Positions 38,355-47,416 of a stretch of 64,000 nucleotides of DNA are shown in pieces. Both the position numbers and the translations under genes were made by a program. The notes under the pieces are model-generated. The model had not been told where the DNA came from, made no database searches, and saw only the letters and a program-made list of their open reading frames with translations. The stretch comes from a virus: the IMG/VR virus record IMGVR_UViG_3300036800_000175, positions 1-64,000 of that record; one strand, 5' to 3'. Numbering within the stretch: position 1 is the first letter of the stretch; each line of letters starts with the position of its first letter.

Positions 38355-39494
38355 ATGACGACGTACAGCGTCCCGAATGCCAGCCAGGTATCGGTCACCG
38401 CCCCCGGGTCGTCATCGCCGCAGTGGTTCGGTGCGTTCGGGCACGTCACCGGCCTGTCCTACGCCTACGCGTGCCCCGGCGGGTGCGACAAAGCGTCATG
38501 GACGTTGCAGGTGCCCCCCGGGTACCGCAACCAGGCGATGAACCCCGGCGGGAACGTGTCGATCCACCGCGGCGGCCACGTCGTGTGGAACGGGAAACTT
38601 GATGAGCCGGTAGCCACCCCCACCGGGTGGACGATGACCGCGATCGGCACCGGGAACCTCGGCACCGACTACCTCGCCCTGTACACGGGGACCTGGCCCA
38701 CCGGGCTGCCCGACAGCGCGGTCAACGCGGCGATCACCCGGGGGCTGCCGTGGGCCAACCCGGGCATCGGCACCCCGACGGGGATATGGCTGGGCCAGGA
38801 AATCGACTCCGGCGCGCAGACCGTCACCGACCTGCTCACCCTCGTGACCAGCCGCGGCGGCCTGACCTGGTATGTGAACAGCCAGCCCGGCGGGCTGCCC
38901 GGCAACGACCTGAGCGTCTTTGCCCTGCCGACCGTGCCGAACCGGCTGCTGGTGTGCAACACGCCCGTCCCGCGGACCCTGGGCGGGGATATCAACACGA
39001 TCTATCTGCGCTACATGGTGACCGCCGACAACGCCACCACCGGCGCGGCCGCGGCATATGCGACGACCAGCGTGGCCAACGCCGCATCGGTCACCGCTCA
39101 CGGCGTGATCGAAACGTACATCGACCTGTCCGACGTCGGCGTGCAGACCGCCACCGCCGCGCAGGCCGTCGGGAACTATGTTCTGTCGATCTACCAGCGG
39201 GCCAGTTTCGCCGGCCCGTTCACCGTCTCCCCGGGGCAGCTGCTGACCACCGGGGGGCAGCCCGTCGATCTGGGCACCGACCAGGCGGGCACCGTCTGCC
39301 GGCTCATATTGACCGACTACGGCTACGGCGGCGAGGTCACACCGGGCCCGGTCACGTTCATCACCGGCGCGTACGTGTACGACGACCAGGCGCAGACCGC
39401 GCAGATCACCCCGTACCAGTCGCTGGATGAGTCCCTGACGGGGCTGCTGAGCATGGAAAACACGATTCTCACCCCCATCGCCGCAGCGTCCTGA
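38355..39494 (+). CDS. Minor tail/baseplate hub-like protein, 379 aa
   Basis: The ATG follows the previous stop by one base. CPGGCDKASWTLQVPPGYRN then VSIHRGGHVVWNGKLDEPV, TGWTMTAIGTGNLGTDYLAL, and VTDLLTLVTSRGGLTWYVNS is the pattern of siphophage tail hub proteins (a gp27-like barrel with a beta domain). Such proteins close the tail end and hold fibres. Position after the distal tail protein supports it. Confidence 0.6.
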   Translation: MTTYSVPNASQVSVTAPGSSSPQWFGAFGHVTGLSYAYACPGGCDKASWTLQVPPGYRNQAMNPGGNVSIHRGGHVVWNGKLDEPVATPTGWTMTAIGTGNLGTDYLALYTGTWPTGLPDSAVNAAITRGLPWANPGIGTPTGIWLGQEIDSGAQTVTDLLTLVTSRGGLTWYVNSQPGGLPGNDLSVFALPTVPNRLLVCNTPVPRTLGGDINTIYLRYMVTADNATTGAAAAYATTSVANAASVTAHGVIETYIDLSDVGVQTATAAQAVGNYVLSIYQRASFAGPFTVSPGQLLTTGGQPVDLGTDQAGTVCRLILTDYGYGGEVTPGPVTFITGAYVYDDQAQTAQITPYQSLDESLTGLLSMENTILTPIAAAS

Positions 39495-39527
39495 CCCGCC
39501 ATCCCCACCGCCGCGAGAGAGGCACCC

Positions 39528-39872
39528 ATGCCAGACACGTACGTCTATGAGCATCCGGAAAGGCTGGGCCTCGGCCAGCATCACACCAGCGAGGACCTGG
39601 CTGGCCGGCCGGCGCAGCCACCGGAAGCTGCCGCGGCGCTGCGGGCCGCCATGGAAGCCATCGAGCCGACCCCTGAGCAGCGGGCGAAGATGGACGCCCT
39701 GCTGGGCCAGACCATGGCCGACCTCGACATGCCCCACGGCACCCAGGCCGGGTTCGTGGCCACCGACGAAGCCACCGGCCATCACATCGTCAGCTGGACG
39801 GACAAGGCGGGGACGGCGCGGTACACGTCGGTCAGCCCGGAACTGTTCGCCCAGTTTTTCCGGGAGGCGTGA
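39528..39872 (+). CDS. Small tail-region protein, 114 aa
   Basis: Charged N-terminal half with coiled-coil helix (AAAALRAAMEAIEPTPEQRA, KMDALLGQTMADLDM), then AGFVATDEATGHHIVSWTDK and TARYTSVSPELFAQFF. Unknown family; in the tail-tip block. Confidence 0.55.
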   Translation: MPDTYVYEHPERLGLGQHHTSEDLAGRPAQPPEAAAALRAAMEAIEPTPEQRAKMDALLGQTMADLDMPHGTQAGFVATDEATGHHIVSWTDKAGTARYTSVSPELFAQFFREA

Positions 39873-39875
39873 CCC

Positions 39876-40328
39876 ATGGCCACCATCAGTGCCGGGCAGT
39901 TCATGGAATCCGGTGAGATCGCCGCCGTCTACGCCGCGGTCGGCAAGGGCGGCACGGCGACCCCGTACACCACGACCTATATGGCGCTGGCGCAGAACGC
40001 GGCGTCGGGCAGCATTGACGACACCTGGGTCCTGATGTCGTCGGGGGTCACTGAGCAGTCCGGTGACGGGTACGCCCGGCAGCCGATCACCACCTCATCA
40101 GGCTGGTCGACACCCACGTCGGCGTCACCGTCGGTGATTTCCAACGCGGCGGTGCTCTCATGGGGGCCGGTGGTCACCGCCAACTGGACTCAGGTCAACT
40201 GGGGGATGCTGGCCAGCGCCCTGACCGCCGGGATCCCGCTCATCGCCTACCTGCTGACCACACCCCGGACCGCGCTGATCGGTGACACCGTCGCCGGCGC
40301 GATCGGGGCGTTCACCGCGCAGGTCTGA
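39876..40328 (+). CDS. Tail-region protein, 150 aa, beta-rich
   Basis: Follows the previous gene by three bases. MATISAGQFMESGEIAAVYA, TTYMALAQNAASGSIDDTWV and IAYLLTTPRTALIGDTVAGA. Resembles small fibre-adaptor proteins of actinophages in size and position, but I cannot name a family. Confidence 0.5.
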   Translation: MATISAGQFMESGEIAAVYAAVGKGGTATPYTTTYMALAQNAASGSIDDTWVLMSSGVTEQSGDGYARQPITTSSGWSTPTSASPSVISNAAVLSWGPVVTANWTQVNWGMLASALTAGIPLIAYLLTTPRTALIGDTVAGAIGAFTAQV

Positions 40329-40332
40329 CCCG

Positions 40333-40647
40333 GTGGCCGTCCATCTGGTCACGCCGGTCCGGCATGTGGTGCCCGACCTCAAGGTGCCCCGCATGTGGCC
40401 GTGTGAGGCGTCCGGGACCGGGCTGGCCGCCCGCAAATGCGGGGCGACCCCGGCCAGCCTGTGGCGGCGGTCCTGCCGCAACGGCCATTCGCGGGACGTG
40501 CGGCTATGCCCGTCGCACGCCCAGCTGATCACCTCAGGGCTGGGTGCCTGCGCGGAGTGCGCTGACCGGGGCGCTGCTGCTGCCGCGTTCCTGGCCCCGG
40601 TGGACCTGGTGTTCGTCCCGGGCACACGGGCAGGCGACCGGAGGTAA
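40333..40647 (+). CDS. Cys-rich protein, 104 aa
   Basis: GTG 40333. WPCEASGTGLAARKCGATPA, SLWRRSCRNGHSRDVRLCPS and LGACAECADRG give about seven Cys and two His, probably two zinc sites. Between tail protein and the large repeat protein; unknown role. Confidence 0.55.
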   Translation: MAVHLVTPVRHVVPDLKVPRMWPCEASGTGLAARKCGATPASLWRRSCRNGHSRDVRLCPSHAQLITSGLGACAECADRGAAAAAFLAPVDLVFVPGTRAGDRR

Positions 40648-40650
40648 ATC

Positions 40651-43233
40651 GTGGCCGGCGCACGAGTCCAGTCCTGCGTCGCGTCCGCCGCCGGGGTCAC
40701 GACGATAACGGCGACGTTCACCGTGCAGAACGTGGTGACGGGTAACAAGTATGTCGTCTGCGTCGGCTGCAACTCCGCGACGCTGACCAGTGTCAAAAAC
40801 GGTGCCGGGACCTCACTGACCGCTCTCGCGAGCAAGCTGAACAGCACTAACGGTGTCTACACCTACCTGTACGGCCTGGACATCCCGTCCGGTGACGGCG
40901 GTACGAAGTCGCACATCACGGTTGTCTTCCCGGGATCGACGTTCGGCGGGATGGTCGTCCAGGAAGTTTCCGGGCTGCTGGCCGGTAACACGACCGCGAT
41001 GATCGACGGCGCGGCGGGCAACTCGAGCGGCAGCGCCGCGACCACGGCCAACCCGGCGTACACCGCGGCTGTGGCGGGCGAGTATCTCGTCACGCTGCTC
41101 GGCGCGAACGGTGGCACCCCGACGACCCCGTCCGGGTTCACCGCCGACGCGAACAACACGACCGCCGAAGGTCCGTCCGAGATCTTCTATAAGGCGTCTA
41201 CCGGCAGCGCTGAGTCCGCCGCGATCACCCTCGGCGCAACCGCCGGCTATGCGCAGCTGATGGTTGCGTTCAAGCTGTCATCGACCGCGTGGGCTGCTGC
41301 CGGGACCGCCCCGGGCACCTCTGCCGCGTCGGGGGCTTTCACCCCGGCCGGCGTCGCCGGGACTGCTGACTCCACCGCGGCGGACCAGGCCAGCGGCACG
41401 ATCACCCTCACCCCCGCCGCCGTCGCCGGGACCGCCGCAGGCACCTCAGCCGCGTCGGCTGGTTTCACCCCGGCCGGTGTCACCGGGACAGCCGCAGCCA
41501 CCAGCCATGCGGCGGGGGCGTTCCTCCCGGCCGCGGCAGCCGGGATCGCGGCGGGCAGCAGCGCCGCATCCGGCACCCTGGCACCCGCCGTCATTGCCGG
41601 GACAGCCACCGCCGCGAGCTCGGCGGCCGGGGCGTTCACGCCAGCCGGCGTCGCGGGTTCCGCGGCGGCGGGCAGCCTCACGTCAGCGGCCCTGACGCTC
41701 ACCGCCGGCGTCGCCGGGACGGCCGCAGCCGCCAGCCATGCGGCCGGGGTGTTCCTCCCGGCCGCGGTCGCGGGCACCGCGGCGGCCCGCAGCGGCGGCG
41801 CAGGTGCGTTCACCGCCGCACCACTGGCCGGGGCGTCGGCCGCCTCGAGTTCCGCGGCGGGTGCGTTCACCCCGGCCGCGGCCACCGGCACCTCCGCAGC
41901 GTTCAGCGCTGCGGCCGGGACGGTCACGCTTACCCCGGCCGCTGCGGCCGGGACAGCGGCCGGGCTGAGCGCCGCTGCGGGCGTGTTCCGGCCCGCGCCG
42001 CTCACCGGGACCGCGGCGTCTCACCCTGCCGCGGCCGGGGCGTTCCTGGGTGCCGCCCTGGCTGGCACCTCGCAGACCTCGAGCGCCGCGGCGGGCGTCA
42101 CTACCCTCACCCCCGCCGCGGTCACAGGGGCAGCAGCCGGCCACAGCGCAGCAGCCGCCGCGCTACTCCCCGCAGCGGCCGCGGGGACCGCATCATCGGC
42201 CAGTTCCGCGGCCGGGGCGTTCCAGGCGGCACCCGTCGCGGGCACCGTAGCCCAGGCTTCCAGCGCGGCCGGGACGCTCACCTTCGCCCCCGCGGTCATC
42301 GCGGGCACCGCCGCGACGCTCAGCGGAGCCGGCGGGGCGTTCGCGACCACATGGACCGGCGCCGGGACCGCGGTGGCAGGCTCCGCCGCCGCGGGCGCCT
42401 TCCAGGCCGCGCCGCTCACCGGGACCGCATCATCGGCCAGTTCCGCGGCCGGGGCGTTCCGGCCCGCGACGATGGCCGGGGCAGCAGCCGGTCACAGCGC
42501 GGCGTCCGGCGCGTTCACCCCGGCGGCGCTCACCGGGACAGCGGCGGCAGCCACTGCCGCATCCGCAGTGTTCCTCCCGGCCCCGCTCGCCGGGACCGCG
42601 GTCACCCACGCTGCGGCCAGTGGCACGTTCACGCCTGCGGCCCTGGCTGGCGCCGCGCAGGCCCACAGTGCGGCGGCCGGTGCTTTCACCCCGGCACCCG
42701 CCGCGGGGACGGCGGCCGCGGCCAGTTCCGCGGCCGGGGCGTTCACCCCCGCGCCGATCGCGGGCACCGCGTTCACGCACACCACGACGGCCGCCCTGCT
42801 GGCCCTCGCCCAGGCTGAGGCCGGGACCGCGCTGGCCCGCAGCCTCGCATCGGGTTCGCTCACCCCGGCCGCGGCCGCGGGCACGGCGGCAGGTGCCAGC
42901 GGTGCGTCCGGCGGGTTCCTGGCCGCACCCATGGCCGGGGCCGCCGCCACCGCCGCCGGGGCGGCCGGGACGCTCACGGCCGCGATGGTTCTCAGCGGGC
43001 ACGCCGTCACCGTGGCGGCGGCCACGGGAATACTGCTGGACATCCCCGCGGTGCAGCTGGCCACGGTCACCTTGTCCGGCACCGTGCTGATCCCCGGCCT
43101 GGCCGGTCTCCCGTCTGTGCCCGGCGCCGGGGGAGCCGCCGGCCGGCCGCAGCTCGCCGGGACGGCCAGCAGCAGCAGCATGGGCGGGATGGTGACGCAA
43201 ACCCCCGCTGGCGGGACCGCGGCAGGCACTTAG
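40651..43233 (+). CDS. Large tail-fibre-like protein with ~30 Ala-rich repeats
   Basis: 860 aa. Residues ~1-200 form a compact beta domain (TATFTVQNVVTGNKYVVCVG, HITVVFPGSTFGGMVVQEVS). Residues ~210-830 are about 30 degenerate tandem repeats of ~19 residues with consensus AGTAAxxSxAAGAFxPAxx. The rest is a Gly/Ser-rich tail. The regular period suits a long beta-solenoid or elongated fibre. Compositional bias means similarity searches will be unreliable. Last long tail gene. Confidence 0.65.
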   Translation: MAGARVQSCVASAAGVTTITATFTVQNVVTGNKYVVCVGCNSATLTSVKNGAGTSLTALASKLNSTNGVYTYLYGLDIPSGDGGTKSHITVVFPGSTFGGMVVQEVSGLLAGNTTAMIDGAAGNSSGSAATTANPAYTAAVAGEYLVTLLGANGGTPTTPSGFTADANNTTAEGPSEIFYKASTGSAESAAITLGATAGYAQLMVAFKLSSTAWAAAGTAPGTSAASGAFTPAGVAGTADSTAADQASGTITLTPAAVAGTAAGTSAASAGFTPAGVTGTAAATSHAAGAFLPAAAAGIAAGSSAASGTLAPAVIAGTATAASSAAGAFTPAGVAGSAAAGSLTSAALTLTAGVAGTAAAASHAAGVFLPAAVAGTAAARSGGAGAFTAAPLAGASAASSSAAGAFTPAAATGTSAAFSAAAGTVTLTPAAAAGTAAGLSAAAGVFRPAPLTGTAASHPAAAGAFLGAALAGTSQTSSAAAGVTTLTPAAVTGAAAGHSAAAAALLPAAAAGTASSASSAAGAFQAAPVAGTVAQASSAAGTLTFAPAVIAGTAATLSGAGGAFATTWTGAGTAVAGSAAAGAFQAAPLTGTASSASSAAGAFRPATMAGAAAGHSAASGAFTPAALTGTAAAATAASAVFLPAPLAGTAVTHAAASGTFTPAALAGAAQAHSAAAGAFTPAPAAGTAAAASSAAGAFTPAPIAGTAFTHTTTAALLALAQAEAGTALARSLASGSLTPAAAAGTAAGASGASGGFLAAPMAGAAATAAGAAGTLTAAMVLSGHAVTVAAATGILLDIPAVQLATVTLSGTVLIPGLAGLPSVPGAGGAAGRPQLAGTASSSSMGGMVTQTPAGGTAAGT

Positions 43234-43478
43234 CCGGGTAGCGGCACTTCGGTGACAGGCCCCAGCGGGCAGTCATGGCCGTCCGTGTCGTGGCATTTCT
43301 TGCAGAACCGGCCTTTCATGACCGGCGCGGTGGCGCAGACCGGGCACAGTAACCCCAGGCGCGTATGCCCGCACCCGCATTCCGCCTCATACAGGCCCTC
43401 CGCCGGCTGCGGGCACGGCACGAGGGGTGCGCTCTCCGCCGCCTGCCAGTAGCCCGTGCACGGTACACCGAACCCCAT
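43230..43478 (-). CDS. Cys-rich zinc-ribbon protein encoded antisense in the tail operon
   Basis: 82 aa: CGCGHTRLGLLCPVCA, then FCKKCHDTDGHDCPLG, ten Cys with two His, typical of a double zinc ribbon. Convergent with the repeat-rich fibre gene by 4 bases. Own expression expected. Confidence 0.6.
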   Translation of the reverse strand: MGFGVPCTGYWQAAESAPLVPCPQPAEGLYEAECGCGHTRLGLLCPVCATAPVMKGRFCKKCHDTDGHDCPLGPVTEVPLPG

Positions 43479-43510
43479 GCCCGTGATCTTCCCAGACCGG
43501 AGGCACGCGC

Positions 43511-43852
43511 GTGTTGCAGTCCAACATTGTCCTCGGCCAGAACAACGATGAGGCGATCAACCTCGCGATCACCTCCGCCGGGGCGGCGCAGGATCTGACC
43601 GGCGCGACCGTTGAGGTGGTCGTCAAACCGCGGGCATCTGCCGCTGACACCGACCCGGCGGCGATCAGCGCCAGCGTCACCATCACCGACCCGCTGAACG
43701 GGCTGGCCACCGCCACGATCACCGCGGCGCAGCTCGCCACGGCGGGCCGCTGGTACTGGCATTGCGACGTCATCGCACGCGACGGGGAACGGAAAACCGC
43801 CCTGTACGGGGATGTGCTGATCATCCCGGTCGCGGCCGCGCTGGGGGGATGA
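43511..43852 (+). CDS. BppU-like N-terminal domain protein, 113 aa
   Basis: GTG start. DLTGATVEVVVKPRASAADT, SVTITDPLNGLATATITAAQ and LATAGRWYWHCDVIARDGER match the BppU/DUF2479-like beta-barrel, which links fibres or receptor-binding proteins to the baseplate. Here it is stand-alone. Just before the lysis block. Confidence 0.65.
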   Translation: MLQSNIVLGQNNDEAINLAITSAGAAQDLTGATVEVVVKPRASAADTDPAAISASVTITDPLNGLATATITAAQLATAGRWYWHCDVIARDGERKTALYGDVLIIPVAAALGG

Positions 43853-44272
43853 GTGGTACGGACCCGCAGGGCGGTGGACTGGCTGACCCGGGCGGGCCGG
43901 CTGGACCTGTCCGTGATGGCCACCGCGTTCGTGATTTTCGGTGTGTCCCTGGCCGCCCAGCCGCACCGCTGGGCATCCACACCCGCGTACCACATTCTGC
44001 TGCTGATCTTCTCCGCGCGGGCGTGGGGCGGCCTGTTCCTGCTGGGCGGCGCGGTGATGGGGGCAGCGGCGTGGCAGTTTGAGCGGCGCCGCTGGGTGTT
44101 GGTCACGGCGCTGACACTGGCGTTCACCCTGACGACCGGGTGGATGCTGGCGTTCGTCGTCCGCTATGTGTCCTCCCCGAACACCACCCCGGAAACGTGG
44201 GTCAGCTGGATGGTGTTCGATTACCTGCTGCTGAAAGTGTCGGCCAGCCTTGACCGTTCCCCGCCGCCATGA
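43853..44272 (+). CDS. Four-helix membrane protein, 139 aa
   Basis: GTG start. Hydrophobic segments: LSVMATAFVIFGVSLAA, AYHILLLIFSARAWGGLFLL, GGAVMGAAAW, VLVTALTLAFTLTTGWMLAF. First of a run of small membrane proteins before the holin; a lysis-related role is likely by context but unproven. Confidence 0.6.
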   Translation: MVRTRRAVDWLTRAGRLDLSVMATAFVIFGVSLAAQPHRWASTPAYHILLLIFSARAWGGLFLLGGAVMGAAAWQFERRRWVLVTALTLAFTLTTGWMLAFVVRYVSSPNTTPETWVSWMVFDYLLLKVSASLDRSPPP

Positions 44273-44619
44273 CCGGCCTGGCCGACGCCGCCGGCGGGGG
44301 TGGCGTGAACACGGTCACCCTGATCACCGGGATCCTGCTGGCCCTCGCCGCGGTCGTGTCGTCGCTCACGCCGATCGTGATAGCCCGCCGGCGGTCACGC
44401 AAGGAAGCGGCCGCTGCGACCGCCGCCGCGGCGGTGGCTGGCAGTGACCTGACCCTGGCCGGGTGGACCCAGCTGAACGCCGCGCTGCAACAGGAAATCG
44501 CGCGGCTGCAAAAGGTCACTGAGCGGATGCAGTCCCGCATTGATGATCTCGAAGGGGAGATCGCGGAGCTGCAAAAACTGGCCATCAGGTTGCAGCAGAA
44601 AGGCAGCGGCGGTGCCTGA
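44269..44619 (+). CDS. Membrane-anchored coiled-coil protein, 116 aa
   Basis: ATGA overlap with the previous gene. One membrane helix (VTLITGILLALAAVVSSLTP), then a basic turn and a long coiled coil (ALQQEIARLQKVTERMQSRI, DDLEGEIAELQKLAIRLQQK). Such proteins in the lysis block may act with the holin or link membrane and wall. Confidence 0.6.
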   Translation: MTGLADAAGGGGVNTVTLITGILLALAAVVSSLTPIVIARRRSRKEAAAATAAAAVAGSDLTLAGWTQLNAALQQEIARLQKVTERMQSRIDDLEGEIAELQKLAIRLQQKGSGGA

Positions 44620-44938
44620 CCTGGTGGTCATGTTCCTCATCGTGTCGTGCGTGTCGTGGATGTTCCAGCTGCTCGCGTTCATCCGCATCGCCGCACGGCG
44701 GGCCACGACACCCACGGAGGAACTGGTCGGCGGGGGGTACCTGCGGACCGTCGCGTGCCGGGTGCTGGCCGCCACCATCTATGTCGTCGTCGCCGCGACC
44801 CAGCTAGCCGGGTCGGGAACCCTGACCGCTGAGGCGCTGGTTGTTTTCGGTGCCGTGCAGCTGATCTGGCAGGTGAACTCCGTGATGGATGTCCGGATCA
44901 GGCGCAGCCTCAGCCAGCGCCCGGGGGATCCGCCCTGA
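44612..44938 (+). CDS. Small membrane protein, 108 aa
   Basis: GTG at 44612 overlaps the upstream end. Hydrophobic segments VVMFLIVSCVSWMFQLLAFI, ATIYVVVAATQLAG and ALVVFGAVQLIWQVN. In the lysis block; unknown family. Confidence 0.55.
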   Translation: MPDLVVMFLIVSCVSWMFQLLAFIRIAARRATTPTEELVGGGYLRTVACRVLAATIYVVVAATQLAGSGTLTAEALVVFGAVQLIWQVNSVMDVRIRRSLSQRPGDPP

Positions 44939-45117
44939 TGCCGCAGCCGCCGGATGACGTCCCCCATGAGGAGGCGCAGCAGCTGGCCCGCATCGCCGCG
45001 GTGACCGATGACCTGGACAGAACCCTGGACGAACTGTTCGTGATCGCGGCTGAGCTGAAAACCATCCTGGCCCGCACAGAGCCTGGCCCTCCCGGCCCAC
45101 TCAAGGAGGCGCCGTGA
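44938..45117 (+). CDS. Small coiled-coil protein, 59 aa
   Basis: The ATG overlaps the previous stop. Acidic helix-rich: EEAQQLARIAAVTDDLDRTL then DELFVIAAELKTILART. Couples by overlap to the next gene. Unknown. Confidence 0.5.
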   Translation: MPQPPDDVPHEEAQQLARIAAVTDDLDRTLDELFVIAAELKTILARTEPGPPGPLKEAP

Positions 45118-45587
45118 GCGAGCCAGACCATGACGCGGTCACGGCCGCTGAGGGGCTCACCGTCGCACTCCGGGGGATCCGGGAGGATCTGGCGGGGCTG
45201 CGCGGCGACCTGGAAGCCGCGCGGGTGGCCAGCGAGAAACGGGACGCCCGGCTGGCGAAGGACGCGCGGCGCAGCAGGAACGTCGTCACCGGCCTGATCG
45301 CCTCGTTCTGCGTGGACCTGGCTGTCACCGGCCTGGTCGGCTGGAACACGATCCGGGTCAACGACAGCCAGGACGCAAGCCACGCCAGCGAAATATCGGT
45401 GTGCCGGCAGGCCAACGTGAACCGGCGGGAGGACATCGCGATCTGGAATCGGTTTCTCGATGACATCGCGCCGCCGGACGCGAAGACGACACCGAAGGTG
45501 CGGGTGGAACTGGCGGGGCTCAACCGCCTCATCCGGCTCAAAGACACGCCACGCAACTGTGTGGCCCTGTACAGCAACGGCCCCTGA
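45114..45587 (+). CDS. Coiled-coil membrane protein, 157 aa
   Basis: GTG start. A coiled coil (ALRGIREDLAGLRGDLEAAR), a membrane helix (VVTGLIASFCVDLAVTGLVG), then an outer domain with two Cys that could pair (ISVCRQANVNRREDIAIWNR ... TPRNCVAL). Resembles actinophage lysis-block proteins of unknown role. Confidence 0.6.
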   Translation: MSEPDHDAVTAAEGLTVALRGIREDLAGLRGDLEAARVASEKRDARLAKDARRSRNVVTGLIASFCVDLAVTGLVGWNTIRVNDSQDASHASEISVCRQANVNRREDIAIWNRFLDDIAPPDAKTTPKVRVELAGLNRLIRLKDTPRNCVALYSNGP

Positions 45588-45670
45588 CGGTGGCCGGGGA
45601 CTACATGAGCCGGCGGCCTGACTGGCGTGACCGGCTCGACAGTCAACTCACAACGGGGGGAATCGCCGTC

Positions 45671-46039
45671 ATGAACATCATCCGCCGGGAACCGGCTCTG
45701 GTGTGGTCCGGGATGCTGTCCGCCGCCGCGGCGCTGGCCGTGTACTTCACGACCGGGCTGACCCAGGCGCAGCACGCGTCGATCGTCACCGTCGCGGTCG
45801 CGCTCGGCGCCGCGATCGTCGCGATCGACTCCCGGCCGGTGCAGGTACCCATCCTGACCGGGATCATCGGCACGATCCTGGCTGCGCTCGGCGCGTTCGG
45901 GTTGCACATGGACGCCCACATGCAGGCGGAGTTCCTCACCGGCATCGGGATCGTGCTCGGCCTGGTCCTGCGGCTGCACCAGACCCCCGTCACCCCACCG
46001 GCCGTCACCCCACCGGCGGCGGCGCACGCGGCCGGGTGA
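45671..46039 (+). CDS. Holin
   Basis: ATG at 45671 follows a G-rich site; an upstream in-frame GTG at 45590 is possible. Hydrophobic segments ALVWSGMLSAAAALAVYFTT, SIVTVAVALGAAIVAIDS and ILTGIIGTILAALGAFGLHM plus a short last helix, with a His/Pro/Ala tail. Two to four helices just before the endolysin is the usual holin layout. Holins form the membrane lesion that lets the endolysin reach the wall. Confidence 0.65.
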   Translation: MNIIRREPALVWSGMLSAAAALAVYFTTGLTQAQHASIVTVAVALGAAIVAIDSRPVQVPILTGIIGTILAALGAFGLHMDAHMQAEFLTGIGIVLGLVLRLHQTPVTPPAVTPPAAAHAAG

Positions 46040-46344
46040 CCGGCTGGCTGGGGCACTGGCTCGGCCTCGACAACGTCGCGGGCCAAATCTACGCCTGGTG
46101 GTCCGGCAGCGGGTCGGTGATCCTCCCGTGGATCCTGAACTCCCTCACGGTCGCGGCCCTGTTCTGGTGGCACCACCAGTGCCACGTCTCCGGGTGCTGG
46201 TGGTATGCCCGCCGCACCACGGCGGCCGGTGAACGCGCCTGCTGGCGCCACCATCCCCATCCGCGGCGGACCGCCGCGGATCTGCTCACCGCGCATCACG
46301 CCGCTATCCGCGCCGGCACCAACACGAACGGAGGCGCACCGTGA
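46036..46344 (+). CDS. Membrane-anchored His/Cys-rich protein, 102 aa
   Basis: GTGA overlap with the holin. A membrane stretch (SVILPWILNSLTVAALFWW) is followed by HHQCHVSGCWWYARRTTAAG and C-x-HHPHP. This pattern is frequent in actinophage lysis blocks. Function unknown; it couples to the endolysin gene. Confidence 0.55.
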   Translation: MTGWLGHWLGLDNVAGQIYAWWSGSGSVILPWILNSLTVAALFWWHHQCHVSGCWWYARRTTAAGERACWRHHPHPRRTAADLLTAHHAAIRAGTNTNGGAP

Positions 46345-47189
46345 CCCTTGCAGGTGTTGACGTGGCGGTCTACCAGGGGACACCCGGCAGCTGGCGGGCG
46401 GAGGCAGGCGCGATCGCGTGGGCCGGGGTGAAGATCAGCGAACTGTCATCCGCCGGGCCCTACATTTCCCCGGACGCCGCGGCGGACTGGGCGTATCTCA
46501 AGGCCCACGGCAAAGGCCGGGTCGGCTACCTGTTCGGTCACCCCGCCACCGGCCCGGCGGCGACGGTCAGCCTGTTCGCGGATGAGCTCGCCCGCCTCGG
46601 CCTGGACGACGGCGACGGCATCGCGCTGGACCTCGAGCAATCCGACGGGCTGCCGCCCGGCCATGTGGCCACCTGGGCGGGGCAGGTCATGGCACAGCTT
46701 GAGCATGTGCTGCACCGGACCCCGCTGCTGTACACCTTCCTCAGCTTCGCCCAGGGCGGGAACTGTGCCGGGCTCGGCCGGTACCCGCTGTGGATCGCGG
46801 ACCCGTCCAGCCCGGCCGGCCACCCGCGGGTACCGGGCCCGTGGTCGGGGTGGGCGATCCACCAGCATTCGATCACCGGCAGCATCGACCGGGACGTCGC
46901 CGCCTGGGCCACGATGGCCGCGATGCGCGGCGAGCTCGGGAAGAAAGGAACCGCCGTGGCAGGGCAGACGATCGACTGGAAGGCTGCGGGCAGCAGCAAG
47001 ACGCTCGCGGAGCTGGCCGCGGACCGGAAGGTGGGGCCGTCCACGATCCTGCGGCTGACAGCGCAGCACGGGGCGGGGGGGAAGTTCCCCGGCCCGGTCG
47101 CGGCGTGGCTGGACGCGGTATTCACTGGGACGACGGCACCGTCGGCGCCGATCCCCGCGGATGTGGTGCTGCGGGTGCCTGCCAGCTGA
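46341..47189 (+). CDS. Endolysin, GH25 muramidase-like
   Basis: 282 aa. DVAVYQG at the N-terminus, a helix, DGIALDLEQSDG (GH25 D-x-E centre), LLYTFLSFAQ, PLWIADPSS and W...HQHSITGSIDRDV at the end of the barrel: the GH25 motif order. Residues ~205-270 (TIDWKAAGSSKTLAELAADR then VAAWLDAVFTG) look like a small cell-wall-binding domain. It would cleave peptidoglycan sugars. End of the lysis operon. Confidence 0.8.
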   Translation: MTLAGVDVAVYQGTPGSWRAEAGAIAWAGVKISELSSAGPYISPDAAADWAYLKAHGKGRVGYLFGHPATGPAATVSLFADELARLGLDDGDGIALDLEQSDGLPPGHVATWAGQVMAQLEHVLHRTPLLYTFLSFAQGGNCAGLGRYPLWIADPSSPAGHPRVPGPWSGWAIHQHSITGSIDRDVAAWATMAAMRGELGKKGTAVAGQTIDWKAAGSSKTLAELAADRKVGPSTILRLTAQHGAGGKFPGPVAAWLDAVFTGTTAPSAPIPADVVLRVPAS

Positions 47190-47416
47190 AACGCGCGGTG
47201 GGCGGCGTGCGGGGCCTTGCGCGACGGAACTCGGCAGCCGGCTTCACCAGGCTCCGACGAACAACCCTTGCTCCCCGCACGCCGCTTCGGGACAGTCTGG
47301 CCCGTCTCGTCCGCATTGTCTACCTGGTCTGTGACTAACGGTCACAATGGTATGTGTGGCTGATACGGGTGATACCCGGGGTACAGGTGTGACGGGCCCG
47401 GTCGTAACGTTGGGTC
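47190..47416. other. Intergenic region with a small inverted repeat upstream of the GntR gene
   Basis: 227 bases without a convincing gene. It holds GTGAC-TAACG-GTCAC (47331-47345), a likely operator for the GntR regulator. A TAACGT box ends seven bases before the ATG of the regulator; with no clear ribosome-binding site, its mRNA may be leaderless. Confidence 0.45.

Noticed and set aside
38496-39785. Long - strand open frame of 429 codons
   Set aside because: Arg/Gly/His-rich shadow of the tail hub gene; no start or coupling of its own.
41247-43229. Several long + and - frames over the repeat protein
   Set aside because: The 57-base periodic Ala repeats keep all frames open; only the frame with the folded N-terminal domain and the GTG after the upstream gene is real.
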